From an uncultured Tenacibaculum sp. (lineage in GTDB: Bacteria; Bacteroidota; Bacteroidia; Flavobacteriales; Flavobacteriaceae): 64,000 nt of DNA. The translations under genes were made by a program, and so were the position numbers. Location of the stretch: the NCBI GenBank assembly GCA_937922085.1, contig CAKZVD010000024.1:1-64000 (forward strand), written 5' to 3'. This document shows, piece after piece, positions 1 through 7,145 of the stretch; position 1 is the first letter of the stretch; each line of letters begins with the position of its first letter. A model generated the notes under the pieces. That model was not told where the DNA came from and searched no databases. It worked only from the letters and a program-made list of their open reading frames with translations.

Positions 1-140
1 ATATTACTTATATCAATACCGTCTAAAATTTGATTCACAATGCGAACTGGATGAACAACAGGGACATAATCATCGTAACTCGCAGGAAATAAGGTGATTT
101 TATTTTGATTGTATTCTTTGAAGATAACAGGGCTTTTCAT
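1..140 (-). CDS. IS1182-type transposase, N-terminal fragment (runs off left edge)
   Basis: This is the first 46 codons of a gene whose remainder lies left of the window. It starts at ATG 140-138 and has no stop inside the window. The N-terminus (MKSPVIFKEYNQ, then LFPASYDDYVP and HPVRIVNQ) matches the opening of IS1182/DUF772 transposases of Bacteroidota, which move insertion sequences by a DDE mechanism. The catalytic part is not visible, so intactness cannot be judged. The hairpin-rich, gene-poor stretch beside it fits an insertion-prone spot. Assignment rests on remembered family sequence; the opening motif is distinctive. Confidence 0.72.
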   Translation of the reverse strand, partial: MKSPVIFKEYNQNKITLFPASYDDYVPVVHPVRIVNQILDGIDISN

Positions 141-724
141 ACTATTAAGTTAAGAAAATCCCGAATTTTATGCAAAAAAGAAGCTGTCTTTTCAGACAGC
201 CTCTTAAAATCTTTATTAAAAAGCCCCCCGACTAAATAATAAATTTTTTATTTAATACAAAAATAACATTTTATTAACTAAAAATTACATTTTAAAGAAA
301 ATTAAGTGATGAATTTTAAAAATACAGAAATAAAAAGGCATGTCCCTTCATTACACTTCTTTATAATTTATTCTTTAATTTAATTAACTTCTAGATAAAT
401 TTAAGTACGTTAATTAATCAAAATAAATCTTTAGATAAGAAGTAATATCGTATAGTTGCATTCCAGTATTAAAGTAAGGCAATTGAATGAAAAAAACCTC
501 TCAAGAATGAAAGGCTTTTTTAGGACGTTGTTATCGGGGGGATAAAAAGATCTTAAAAGCAAGGTAATTAAAATCAGTTATAAAAATAGCAGGAAAAAAC
601 CTTTAAACTCAAAATTATATAATCGATCAATAATCATTAATAATATTTCCTTTCAAGAAATCAAAAATTATTAACCTTTTCCTAAAAAAGTAATTGCTTA
701 TTTATTCTATAATTTAAAATAAAA
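141..724. other. Gene-free stretch
   Basis: About 580 bases with no ORF longer than roughly 25 codons that looks real. It contains the hairpin at 178-205, a C6 run near 224-229, a G6 run near 536-541 and an imperfect hairpin at about 490-522 (AAAAAACCT against AGGCTTTTTT). Nothing protein-coding or tRNA-like was recognised. Confidence 0.6.
178..205. terminator. Hairpin beside the transposase
   Basis: AAGAAGCTGTC pairs with GACAGCCTCTT around a short T-rich loop, with one mismatch. It lies about 40 bases upstream of the transposase start, so it could end a transcript from the right or be part of the element's end. No strong T-tract follows on either strand. Confidence 0.4.
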
Positions 725-741
725 GGCGGAACGAGTCCGCC
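725..741 (-). terminator. Terminator of the first double-glycine peptide gene
   Basis: GGCGGA and TCCGCC form a perfect 6-bp stem with loop ACGAG. Read on the minus strand it is followed by TTTTATTTT. It sits 20 bases past the stop codon of the peptide gene, so it is a good intrinsic terminator for it. Confidence 0.75.
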
Positions 742-761
742 AATGTAATAAAAACTGAAAC

Positions 762-935
762 TTAAAAAGCTTCAATTCCACAAATATTATTACTACAAAA
801 GAAATCTTCTGGAGTAAGCCATGGTCCACCATATCTGAGCCAGCAGCCATAAGGTGTACAACCAATTCCTCCTTTTATAGATTTTTGTTCAGATTTTTTT
901 AAAGTCTTCCCTAAGTTTGAAATGTTTTTTAACAT
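762..935 (-). CDS. Bacteriocin-like double-glycine-leader peptide, 57 aa, four cysteines
   Basis: A small secreted-peptide precursor. The likely start is ATG 935-933: the open frame extends further upstream, but only from this Met does the protein match the flavobacterial leader pattern (MLKNI, N/K/E-rich middle, SEQKSIKGG). Leader residues 1-23 end in Gly22-Gly23, the cleavage site for C39 peptidases. The 34-residue core carries two CX4C pairs (CTPYGC and CSNNIC) plus Trp and Gly residues, suggesting disulfides or another modification. A terminator follows directly. No transporter gene adjoins it; the nearest candidate maturation enzyme is the C39 peptidase at 3469-3975. That it is bacteriocin, signal or effector is inference. 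Confidence 0.75.
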   Translation of the reverse strand: MLKNISNLGKTLKKSEQKSIKGGIGCTPYGCWLRYGGPWLTPEDFFCSNNICGIEAF

Positions 936-1052
936 AATTAATAATTTAAAGTTTGTAACATCTAAATATACGGAACAAAAAACATAAAACACTAACAACA
1001 TGCAACTTAAACACAAAACTATAATCTAATAAATCATTAAAAAAAAGTTTGT

Positions 1053-1103
1053 AAACCACAACTAGTTATCAATTTTCTAAGTATTGATAATTAGTTGTGA
1101 TTT
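1053..1103. repeat. Long near-perfect hairpin
   Basis: Two 21-base arms (1053-1073 and 1083-1103) are complementary apart from one C-A mismatch and one G-T wobble, with a 9-base loop. The stem is far longer than a usual terminator and has no T-tract. It lies about 120 bases upstream of the minus-strand peptide gene. Its role is unknown: structured RNA, a remnant of a mobile repeat, or a protein-binding cruciform are all possible. Confidence 0.6.
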
Positions 1104-1299
1104 ATATAAATATTTTTCATAAAAAAAGAAAAGAAGTTTCCCCCCCCAGGGTCAACTCCTTTTCAAAAATATTAATGGGATTACTTTAGACGAAAGACTT
1201 TTAAAAAAATTACAATTATTATATACATTTATAATTCTTTTAAATAACATACTTATGATATATAAATTACGGCATCTTATTAAAAATTGATTCAATAAA

Positions 1300-1322
1300 A
1301 AAGCCCTCATAATAAGGGCTTT
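1300..1322. terminator. Bidirectional terminator-like hairpin
   Basis: AAAGCCCT and AGGGCTTT form an 8-bp stem with A-rich flank on the left and CATTTTTT on the right. It looks like an intrinsic terminator, yet no gene was recognised on either side. Confidence 0.5.
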
Positions 1323-1599
1323 CATTTTTTCCAACTCGGGGGTCGGACGTAGTTATCAACTACAAACTAATTTCTACTATGTTAAATATACAATAAAAAA
1401 TAAAGAAGCAATCCCCCCGGAAAACTTCTTTATGAAAACTTAACAAACCTATATATTTTTCTATAATGAATGTTAAAAACTATATTATAAATATAACAAA
1501 ATGATAAAGTAATATTTTTAATAATTAGTTTATTGTAAACAAAGTATAGATGAAAGGAATCTTTTTTAAAATGAATAAAAATTAAAACATAATAAAAAA

Positions 1600-1621
1600 C
1601 CCCGCTCTAAGAAGAGCGGGG
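1600..1621 (-). terminator. Strong terminator without an obvious gene
   Basis: CCCCGCTCT and AGAGCGGGG form a perfect 9-bp stem with loop AAGA. On the minus strand it is followed by TTTTTTATT, a textbook intrinsic terminator. Nothing coding lies upstream on that strand before the divergent ABC-F gene at 1759, so it may end a short untranslated RNA starting near 1720. Confidence 0.6.
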
Positions 1622-1729
1622 AAATTGCTATGAAAAAGAGTATGGACGTCTCCATACATTATATACTATATCAAAACTCGTGCCATAAATAGATTTTAGT
1701 TATTTTCAGCTAAGAACCTACAAAATTAC

Positions 1730-1737
1730 TATTTTCG
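1730..1737 (+). promoter_or_regulatory. Possible -7 element of the ABC-F gene
   Basis: TATTTTCG resembles the Bacteroidota -7 consensus TAnnTTTG with one change and lies 21 bases before the ATG. A clear -33 TTTG is not visible, so support is moderate. Confidence 0.4.
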
Positions 1738-1758
1738 CAGCTTTAAAATAGGTAGGAT

Positions 1759-3390
1759 ATGATTACAGTAGATCAATTAAAAGTAGAGTTTAGTGGTAAT
1801 GCCTTATTTAGCGATGTTTCGTTTGTAATTAATGAAAACGATAAAATTGCTTTAATGGGGAAAAATGGCGCAGGAAAATCTACTATGATGAAAATTATTG
1901 CTGGTGTTTCTTCTCCTACGAAAGGGGCTGTACGTTGTCCAAAGGATACTGTTATTGCCTATTTACCGCAGCATTTATTAATGGAAGATGATTGCACTGT
2001 TAAAGAAGAAGCTTCAAAAGCATTTCAAGGAATTTTTGAAATGAAAGCTGAAATGGATGATTTAAACAAACAATTAGAAACACGTACCGATTATGAATCG
2101 GATAATTATATGAAAATTATAGAACGTGTTTCCGATTTAGGAGAAAAATATTATGCTTTAGAAGAAATTAATTATGAAGCTGAAGTAGAAAAAGCTTTAA
2201 AAGGATTAGGTTTTAAACAACATGATTTTGATCGATTAACATCTGAATTTAGCGGTGGTTGGAGAATGCGTATAGAATTGGCTAAAATTTTATTGCAAAA
2301 ACCTGATTTAATCTTATTAGATGAACCTACAAACCACGTAGATATTGAATCTGTAATTTGGCTAGAAAACTTTTTACTAAATAAAGCTAAAGCTGTTGTT
2401 GTTATTTCTCACGATAAAGCGTTTATAGATAATATTACTAATCGTACCGTAGAAGTTACTATGGGTACTATTCATGATTATAAAGCAAACTATTCACATT
2501 ATTTAGAATTACGTAAAGAACGTAGATCTCATCAATTAAAAGCATACGAAGAGCAACAAAAATTTATTGCAGATACTAAAGCTTTTATCGAACGTTTTAA
2601 AGGAACCTATTCTAAAACAAATCAGGTATCTTCTAGAGAGCGTATGCTAGAAAAACTAGTTCCTGTAGAAATTGATGAAGTAGATACTTCTGCTTTAAAA
2701 TTACGCTTCCCTCCTTCTCCTAGGTCTGGTGATTATCCTGTAAAGGTAGAGGGACTGACTAAAAAGTATGGTGATTTAACTGTTTTTAAAGATGCTAGTT
2801 TTTCAATTGCTAGAGGTGAAAAAGTATCATTTGTAGGTAGAAACGGAGAAGGAAAATCGACCATGATAAAAGCCATTATGGGAGAAATTGATTTTGAAGG
2901 TGAAGGTGGATTAGGTCATAATGCTAAGGTTGGGTATTTTGCTCAAAATCAAGCTTCTTTATTAGATCCGGATTTAACTATTTTTCAAACAGTAGATGAA
3001 GTTGCCAAAGGTGATATTCGTACACAAGTAAAAAACATATTGGGTCGTTTTATGTTTAGTGGTGACGATTTAGAAAAGAAAGTTAAAGTGCTTTCTGGAG
3101 GTGAAAAAACGCGTTTAGCAATGGTTAAACTATTATTAGAACCTGTAAACTTGTTGATTTTAGATGAACCTACCAATCATTTAGATTTAAAATCGAAAGA
3201 TGTTATAAAAGAAGCTTTGTTAAATTATGATGGTACTTTAATTTTAGTATCTCATGATAGAGATTTTTTACAAGGTTTATCTGAAAAAGTATTTGAGTTT
3301 AAAGAAAAACGTGTTATTGAACATTTTGAAACTATTGATGCTTTTTTAGAACGTAATAATATTAAAGCTTTGAAGGAAATTGATTTGTAA
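1759..3390 (+). CDS. ABC-F family ATPase (two ATP-binding cassettes, no membrane domain)
   Basis: A cytoplasmic ribosome-associated ATPase of the ABC-F (Uup/EttA/YbiT-like) class, 543 aa. Cassette 1 has Walker A GKNGAGKST (34-42), signature FSGGWRM (164-170) and Walker B LLDEPTNHVD (186-195). Cassette 2 has GRNGEGKST (360-368), LSGGEK (445-450) and LILDEPTNHLD (466-476). A charged helical linker (about 240-310) matches the region that reaches the ribosomal P-site tRNA in this family. No transmembrane segments are present. Length fits housekeeping YbiT-like members, which help stalled ribosomes, but a ribosome-protection role in antibiotic tolerance cannot be excluded from sequence. It stands alone, divergent from the repeat-rich region to its left. 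Confidence 0.93.
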   Translation: MITVDQLKVEFSGNALFSDVSFVINENDKIALMGKNGAGKSTMMKIIAGVSSPTKGAVRCPKDTVIAYLPQHLLMEDDCTVKEEASKAFQGIFEMKAEMDDLNKQLETRTDYESDNYMKIIERVSDLGEKYYALEEINYEAEVEKALKGLGFKQHDFDRLTSEFSGGWRMRIELAKILLQKPDLILLDEPTNHVDIESVIWLENFLLNKAKAVVVISHDKAFIDNITNRTVEVTMGTIHDYKANYSHYLELRKERRSHQLKAYEEQQKFIADTKAFIERFKGTYSKTNQVSSRERMLEKLVPVEIDEVDTSALKLRFPPSPRSGDYPVKVEGLTKKYGDLTVFKDASFSIARGEKVSFVGRNGEGKSTMIKAIMGEIDFEGEGGLGHNAKVGYFAQNQASLLDPDLTIFQTVDEVAKGDIRTQVKNILGRFMFSGDDLEKKVKVLSGGEKTRLAMVKLLLEPVNLLILDEPTNHLDLKSKDVIKEALLNYDGTLILVSHDRDFLQGLSEKVFEFKEKRVIEHFETIDAFLERNNIKALKEIDL

Positions 3391-3468
3391 AAAATCTATT
3401 ATAAAACTCGAATTATAAATTAACTAAGGGGGAACCACTTATTTTCACAAAAGTACTAATCGAATATT

Positions 3469-3975
3469 TTAAAAATTTATAGTTTTCTCAAAAAATAAGG
3501 CCACTCCTTCTTCGGGAGTATTTATATTACTACTTTTTTGCCAACTTTTACAAAACTCCTCTTTTGAATATTTTACTTTTCCTAGAGCTGGATCTGCAAC
3601 CCAAACTTTATTTTTTTTTATTTTATATACAACTATAAAATGATTATTATTCCAATGTAATATCGCTGGCAAAGGAGCTTTTGTATATAGTTTTTCATAC
3701 GATAACTGTATTCCTACATTTTTTAATCCTAAACTATCCGCAGCATTGCTTAACCCAAGAAGTGAAGTTCCTCTTTTATCCATTCCTGATAATTTTTCTA
3801 ACTCTTTTAACTCTACATTTTTGCCATAGTATTCACAAATCATTTTTAAACATACAGGACCACATTGAGCCGCTTTTTCCTGAAGAATTACTGGGAAACT
3901 AGTATTCTTCTTAAATCTACTAAATCCAATTAAAATTGGAATAATTAAGCCTAGAATTATTAATTTAATTTTCAT
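3469..3975 (-). CDS. Stand-alone membrane-anchored C39 peptidase domain (double-glycine leader peptidase)
   Basis: A 168-aa cysteine peptidase of MEROPS family C39, the domain that removes double-glycine leaders and normally forms the N-terminus of peptide-exporting ABC transporters. All expected catalytic residues are visible: Gln32 (oxyanion), Cys38 in QCGPVCLKMICEYYG, His112 in NNHFIVVYKI and Asp128 in VADPALG. Here it is free-standing, with only an N-terminal hydrophobic anchor or signal (residues 4-18) followed by RFKK. It is the last gene of an apparent operon after the RDD and MtfA-like genes, 13 bases behind the latter. Two double-glycine peptide genes in this window (762-935 and 15470-15610) are candidate substrates; that link is inference. 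Confidence 0.85.
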   Translation of the reverse strand: MKIKLIILGLIIPILIGFSRFKKNTSFPVILQEKAAQCGPVCLKMICEYYGKNVELKELEKLSGMDKRGTSLLGLSNAADSLGLKNVGIQLSYEKLYTKAPLPAILHWNNNHFIVVYKIKKNKVWVADPALGKVKYSKEEFCKSWQKSSNINTPEEGVALFFEKTINF

Positions 3976-3988
3976 GCTAAATAATTAT

Positions 3989-4864
3989 TTAAATTAAACA
4001 ACACTTTTTATATTTAAGACCACTATTACAAGGACAAGGATCATTTCTAGAAACATCCACACGTTTTAAATGTAAATTTTTATCATCCATATCTTGTTTA
4101 AATATTTTATCTAACAATTCATATAAATCTGGATGTTTTTTAGCGAGTAGTTTAGGTCTTTCAAAGAAATATTCACTAGCTACTGAAAAAAACTCTGCAT
4201 TATTCGTTCCTCCGTATGGATTGATATCTGATTTTTCATCATAAATCTCTTCAATCTTTTTATTCATTAAATCTAACCAAGGAATAATATATTGCTTATC
4301 TAGTAATACTTTAGGAATTCCATCTATTTCTCCATCTAACTTATCTATTAAATGAACAAACTCATGAATTGCTGTATTTTTCTTATCCGATTCATTCACA
4401 AAACCTAAATGAAGCGCTGGCTTTGATAAAATCATTTTCCCTTCTAAATATCCGTTTCCTACCATTCCTAGAATACGACGATCTTTTCCAGTAGTTTCAA
4501 AATCTTTATTAAACATTTTAGGATATAAAATAACTTCAGAAATGTTCGGGTATTTCCATCTAGGAAAATTAAAAATAGGAATTACAGCGCTGGCTCCAAT
4601 TAACAATCGGTCTGTAATATCAACAGAAGTGTCTACTCCTATTATTTTACAATTTAAAATAAACTCATGTACTTTATATTCAAATAGCTTTTTTTCGTTC
4701 TCATTTAAAGCATTATAGAACGCTACTTTTTCTGTTAAAACAAGCTTCCATTTCTCCAAAAAAGAAGTGTTAGGTTCTTTCCAATTTGAAATAGCTTCTT
4801 TTTTTGAATATGAGATAAAAAGAACAATAGCAATAAGTAATAATAATGAAAAAAATAGCAACAT
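3989..4864 (-). CDS. MtfA-like zinc peptidase (M90) with C-terminal SEC-C motif
   Basis: A 291-aa protein of the MtfA/YeeI peptidase family (M90), known in E. coli as the Mlc-titrating aminopeptidase that affects glucose uptake control. An N-terminal transmembrane helix (2-19) anchors it. The zinc site is HEFVH (167-171), followed by an acidic ligand in the NNAEFFSVASEYFF segment (Glu224 or Glu231). The C-terminus carries a SEC-C zinc knuckle (Cys277, Cys279, Cys288, Cys289 in RNDPCPCNSGLKYKKCC), usually found in SecA and in nucleic-acid- or ribosome-linked proteins. It is flanked at 10-13 bases by the RDD gene upstream and the C39 peptidase downstream, so the three are probably co-transcribed. 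Substrate unknown. Confidence 0.85.
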   Translation of the reverse strand: MLLFFSLLLLIAIVLFISYSKKEAISNWKEPNTSFLEKWKLVLTEKVAFYNALNENEKKLFEYKVHEFILNCKIIGVDTSVDITDRLLIGASAVIPIFNFPRWKYPNISEVILYPKMFNKDFETTGKDRRILGMVGNGYLEGKMILSKPALHLGFVNESDKKNTAIHEFVHLIDKLDGEIDGIPKVLLDKQYIIPWLDLMNKKIEEIYDEKSDINPYGGTNNAEFFSVASEYFFERPKLLAKKHPDLYELLDKIFKQDMDDKNLHLKRVDVSRNDPCPCNSGLKYKKCCLI

Positions 4865-4874
4865 TTAAATAATT

Positions 4875-5276
4875 TTATATATAATCTTCATCAAATATTA
4901 CTACAGAATCAACTATCATGTCATGCATTGTTTTTCTTTCTTTGTTATTAGAAATAGTAAACAAAGAAATCCAACCTAATATCATTTTCATTAAAAAACG
5001 TATAATGGCTTTTATAATACTTATTTTTTTGGAATTCTTAGCGTTTTGTACTTTTAACTTACACATTCTATGACCTATAGATGCGCCAAACAAGCTCACC
5101 ATAATTGGTTCATATAGAAATATAAGTATAACACAAATCATTTTATAATAATTAGGTGCACTATCTAACGTTCCTAATATTTCTGAAGAAGCCCCTATAA
5201 AGGCAACAATAACTATAGAATCTATTGCTGAAGCTTTTACACGATCAAATATTCCTGGATAATCTTTTTCTTCCAT
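4875..5276 (-). CDS. RDD family membrane protein
   Basis: A small integral membrane protein of the RDD family, 133 aa from ATG 5276-5274; the frame could begin four codons earlier at a TTG, but the ATG gives the usual family start (MEEKDYPGIFDR). The family hallmarks are Arg12 and Asp19 in the first helix and a late Asp in MHDMIVDSVVI; GASIGHRMCKLKV is the typical loop after helix 2. Some RDD proteins have been linked to ion exchange, but for most the role is unknown. It heads the probable RDD-MtfA-C39 operon. Confidence 0.82.
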   Translation of the reverse strand: MEEKDYPGIFDRVKASAIDSIVIVAFIGASSEILGTLDSAPNYYKMICVILIFLYEPIMVSLFGASIGHRMCKLKVQNAKNSKKISIIKAIIRFLMKMILGWISLFTISNNKERKTMHDMIVDSVVIFDEDYI

Positions 5277-5324
5277 TTTTAATAACAATTTTTACAATGC
5301 AATATTAAAGTAAAAAACAATACA

Positions 5325-5750
5325 TTACAATCTTTTCATTTTTAAATACTTTTCCATAATCACATAATCAACTCCTTCTTTATGAAATGTATTTAAAGTT
5401 TTCTCCATTCCAACTTTTTCATAAAAAGAAGTTTTATCTACCCTAGCATTACACCATAACTTATCTATATTTTTATTTGAAATAAAAGTAAGTAAATGGT
5501 TTATTAAAAGAGTTCCGTACCCATACCCTTGTTCTGTAGTTTTTGTAGCTAATTTTCTGAATTGGGCACTATTCTATTTTATAAATAACGATACTACAGA
5601 TATTAGGCCTTCATCCTTAAAAAGCCCAAAATGGACCCCTTCTTTATCATTTTCGAGTACTACATATTCTTTTTCCTTATTTGGCCACATTACTTGATGT
5701 CTTAACTCATAAGTTTCTTTAGCTTGTATTTCTTTAATTTTAATGCTCAT
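5325..5750 (-). pseudogene. GNAT N-acetyltransferase broken by one in-frame stop
   Basis: Reading from ATG 5750-5748 gives 58 codons, then TAG at 5576-5574, then 82 further in-frame codons to TAA at 5327-5325. The joined product (about 140 aa) looks like a small GNAT acetyltransferase: NSAQFRKLAT, then the acetyl-CoA loop EQGYGYGTLL, and the C-terminal SFYEKVGM and YVIMEKYL segments. Only the single nonsense codon breaks it; the frame is otherwise open, so the loss is recent, a sequencing error, or a read-through site. A downstream start inside the second half would lack the N-terminal strands. Substrate unknown. Confidence 0.85.
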
Positions 5751-5763
5751 TTAAACGATATTA

Positions 5764-6489
5764 TTACTCAAATAATATCCAATGAAATTTGTATTTATTC
5801 CATTCATTTTTTGAAATTAATTTATACTGAGGTAATTTTTCAAGATTCCATTCATTCATATCTTTACCTCTAATCAGCCCTAAATTATTTGAAACAGCTA
5901 TTTCAACTATTTTAAAAAAGTCTTCAAAATAGTCATTATTGTAATTCAAAATAAAATCTTTTTTACTATTTAGTAATATCTCAGTATCTTCAGTGGAAAT
6001 CCAATTAACAATTCCATACCCATTAAAGAAATTATCATCATCATCTAGATTCTTTAAAATTTCATAACTAATAGAATTCTCTTTCAAATCAAAATTATTA
6101 AGAAGCCCTCTTTTTCCACAAACAGTATGAGGAAAAAAATCAGCGCAGTACTTAAAAATATAATACTCTAAAAACTTAGTAAAATCATAATGTATTTTGA
6201 TGTTTCTTATATATTCTTCTTTATCAGCATGTGATTCCAATATGTCGTATATATTGTGCTTTTTAAAATCAAGATCAAATTGGTTAGCTATTTCATTTAT
6301 TGATGATATAGAATTATTAACAACTATTTCTACATCTTCTTTTGATAAATTATGTACCTCTGAAGAATTAGATTTTAAAAAATCTAAATAATCATTTTTG
6401 AAACAACCTTTTTCTCCTCGTAAACAAGGTATAATTTGAGTATTAAATTCATGAACATCAAAAAGATGTAAAGTATTCCATATCCCCAT
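5764..6489 (-). CDS. Hypothetical protein, 241 aa
   Basis: No function recognised. The protein is soluble, acidic and rich in Asn, Asp and aromatic residues, with no signal peptide or membrane helix. It begins MGIWNTLHLFDVHEFN, a start I associate with uncharacterised flavobacterial proteins of similar size, and has a conserved-looking Cys pair (CLRGEKGC). It lies 13 bases from the broken GNAT gene and 38 bases from the lipoprotein gene at 6528-7133, all on one strand, but nothing in the context points to a pathway. Confidence 0.6.
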   Translation of the reverse strand: MGIWNTLHLFDVHEFNTQIIPCLRGEKGCFKNDYLDFLKSNSSEVHNLSKEDVEIVVNNSISSINEIANQFDLDFKKHNIYDILESHADKEEYIRNIKIHYDFTKFLEYYIFKYCADFFPHTVCGKRGLLNNFDLKENSISYEILKNLDDDDNFFNGYGIVNWISTEDTEILLNSKKDFILNYNNDYFEDFFKIVEIAVSNNLGLIRGKDMNEWNLEKLPQYKLISKNEWNKYKFHWILFE

Positions 6490-6527
6490 CTTTTTTTACT
6501 TTATATTTCAATTTCTCTCTTTTTCAC

Positions 6528-7133
6528 TCAAGAAATATTTTTTACAATTTCTTCAAATATTTTTTGCAACTCTTCAGAATCTATTTTATCTACCCGTTTA
6601 TTTATTTTTTTGTTGCTTCTTAATTTTTGATAAACATCAATATCGCTTTTAAAAACAGTAGCGTTTAAAGATTTAAAATTTGAGTTAATCCAATATTCAT
6701 TCTTGCAATCCTTATTAAATGATTCTATTGAAACAAAATCATCTTTCCCATCTTTATTCAAATCAGTAAAAACAAAAGCTGGAATATCAAATTCACATCC
6801 ATTGATCTCTATTACACTTGAAAAGTAGGTTTCATCTGTTAAAGGATTTATTATATAATAACTCCATGTAGTTTTCTTTGTATTCGAAGATTTAACAGCA
6901 CATATTGCTAGTATTACTGGAGAACCATCACATTCAGAAATTACAGTTTTTTTTAAAGTAACTGATTTTAATTCTCCATAAATACCCTGTTCAACTTCTT
7001 TTGGAACTGTTTCTTTTACATAATTAAATGTATCTATTTTCCAATCAATTTTTACTTGTTTCTTAAGCGATTTACTCTTTTGAGTGTTACAAGACAATAA
7101 AAAGAGTAAACTAATAATCTGAAAGAACTTCAT
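6528..7133 (-). CDS. Hypothetical lipoprotein
   Basis: A 201-aa protein with a lipoprotein signal (hydrophobic FFQIISLLFLLSC, lipid-accepting Cys about residue 15) and hence probably periplasm-facing or at the outer membrane. DLNKDGKDDF (about 125-134) looks like the calcium-binding loop seen in FG-GAP/EF-hand-type secreted proteins. No enzyme motif is visible. It follows the methyltransferase gene by 12 bases on the same strand. Function unknown. Confidence 0.65.
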   Translation of the reverse strand: MKFFQIISLLFLLSCNTQKSKSLKKQVKIDWKIDTFNYVKETVPKEVEQGIYGELKSVTLKKTVISECDGSPVILAICAVKSSNTKKTTWSYYIINPLTDETYFSSVIEINGCEFDIPAFVFTDLNKDGKDDFVSIESFNKDCKNEYWINSNFKSLNATVFKSDIDVYQKLRSNKKINKRVDKIDSEELQKIFEEIVKNIS

Positions 7134-7145
7134 ACTTTAATAAAA

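Larger units (their letters stand above)
936..1758. other. Gene-free, hairpin-rich stretch
   Basis: About 820 bases without a convincing gene. It holds a long hairpin (1053-1103), two terminator-like hairpins (1300-1322 and 1600-1621), a C7 run (about 1141-1147), a G5 run (about 1338-1342), a C6 run (about 1413-1418) and small inverted repeats such as GTATGG/CCATAC near 1640-1657. A 60-codon frame on the minus strand crosses a terminator hairpin and lacks family features, so it was not called. Confidence 0.55.

Noticed and set aside
1152-1334. 60-codon minus-strand frame in the gene-poor left end
   Set aside because: It runs across a terminator hairpin, has no leader or family pattern and no start signal; most likely chance in AT-rich DNA.
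1759-3390. ABC-F gene as an antibiotic-resistance determinant
   Set aside because: Overall form and its isolated housekeeping-like setting fit YbiT/Uup-like proteins; nothing specific for resistance was seen.
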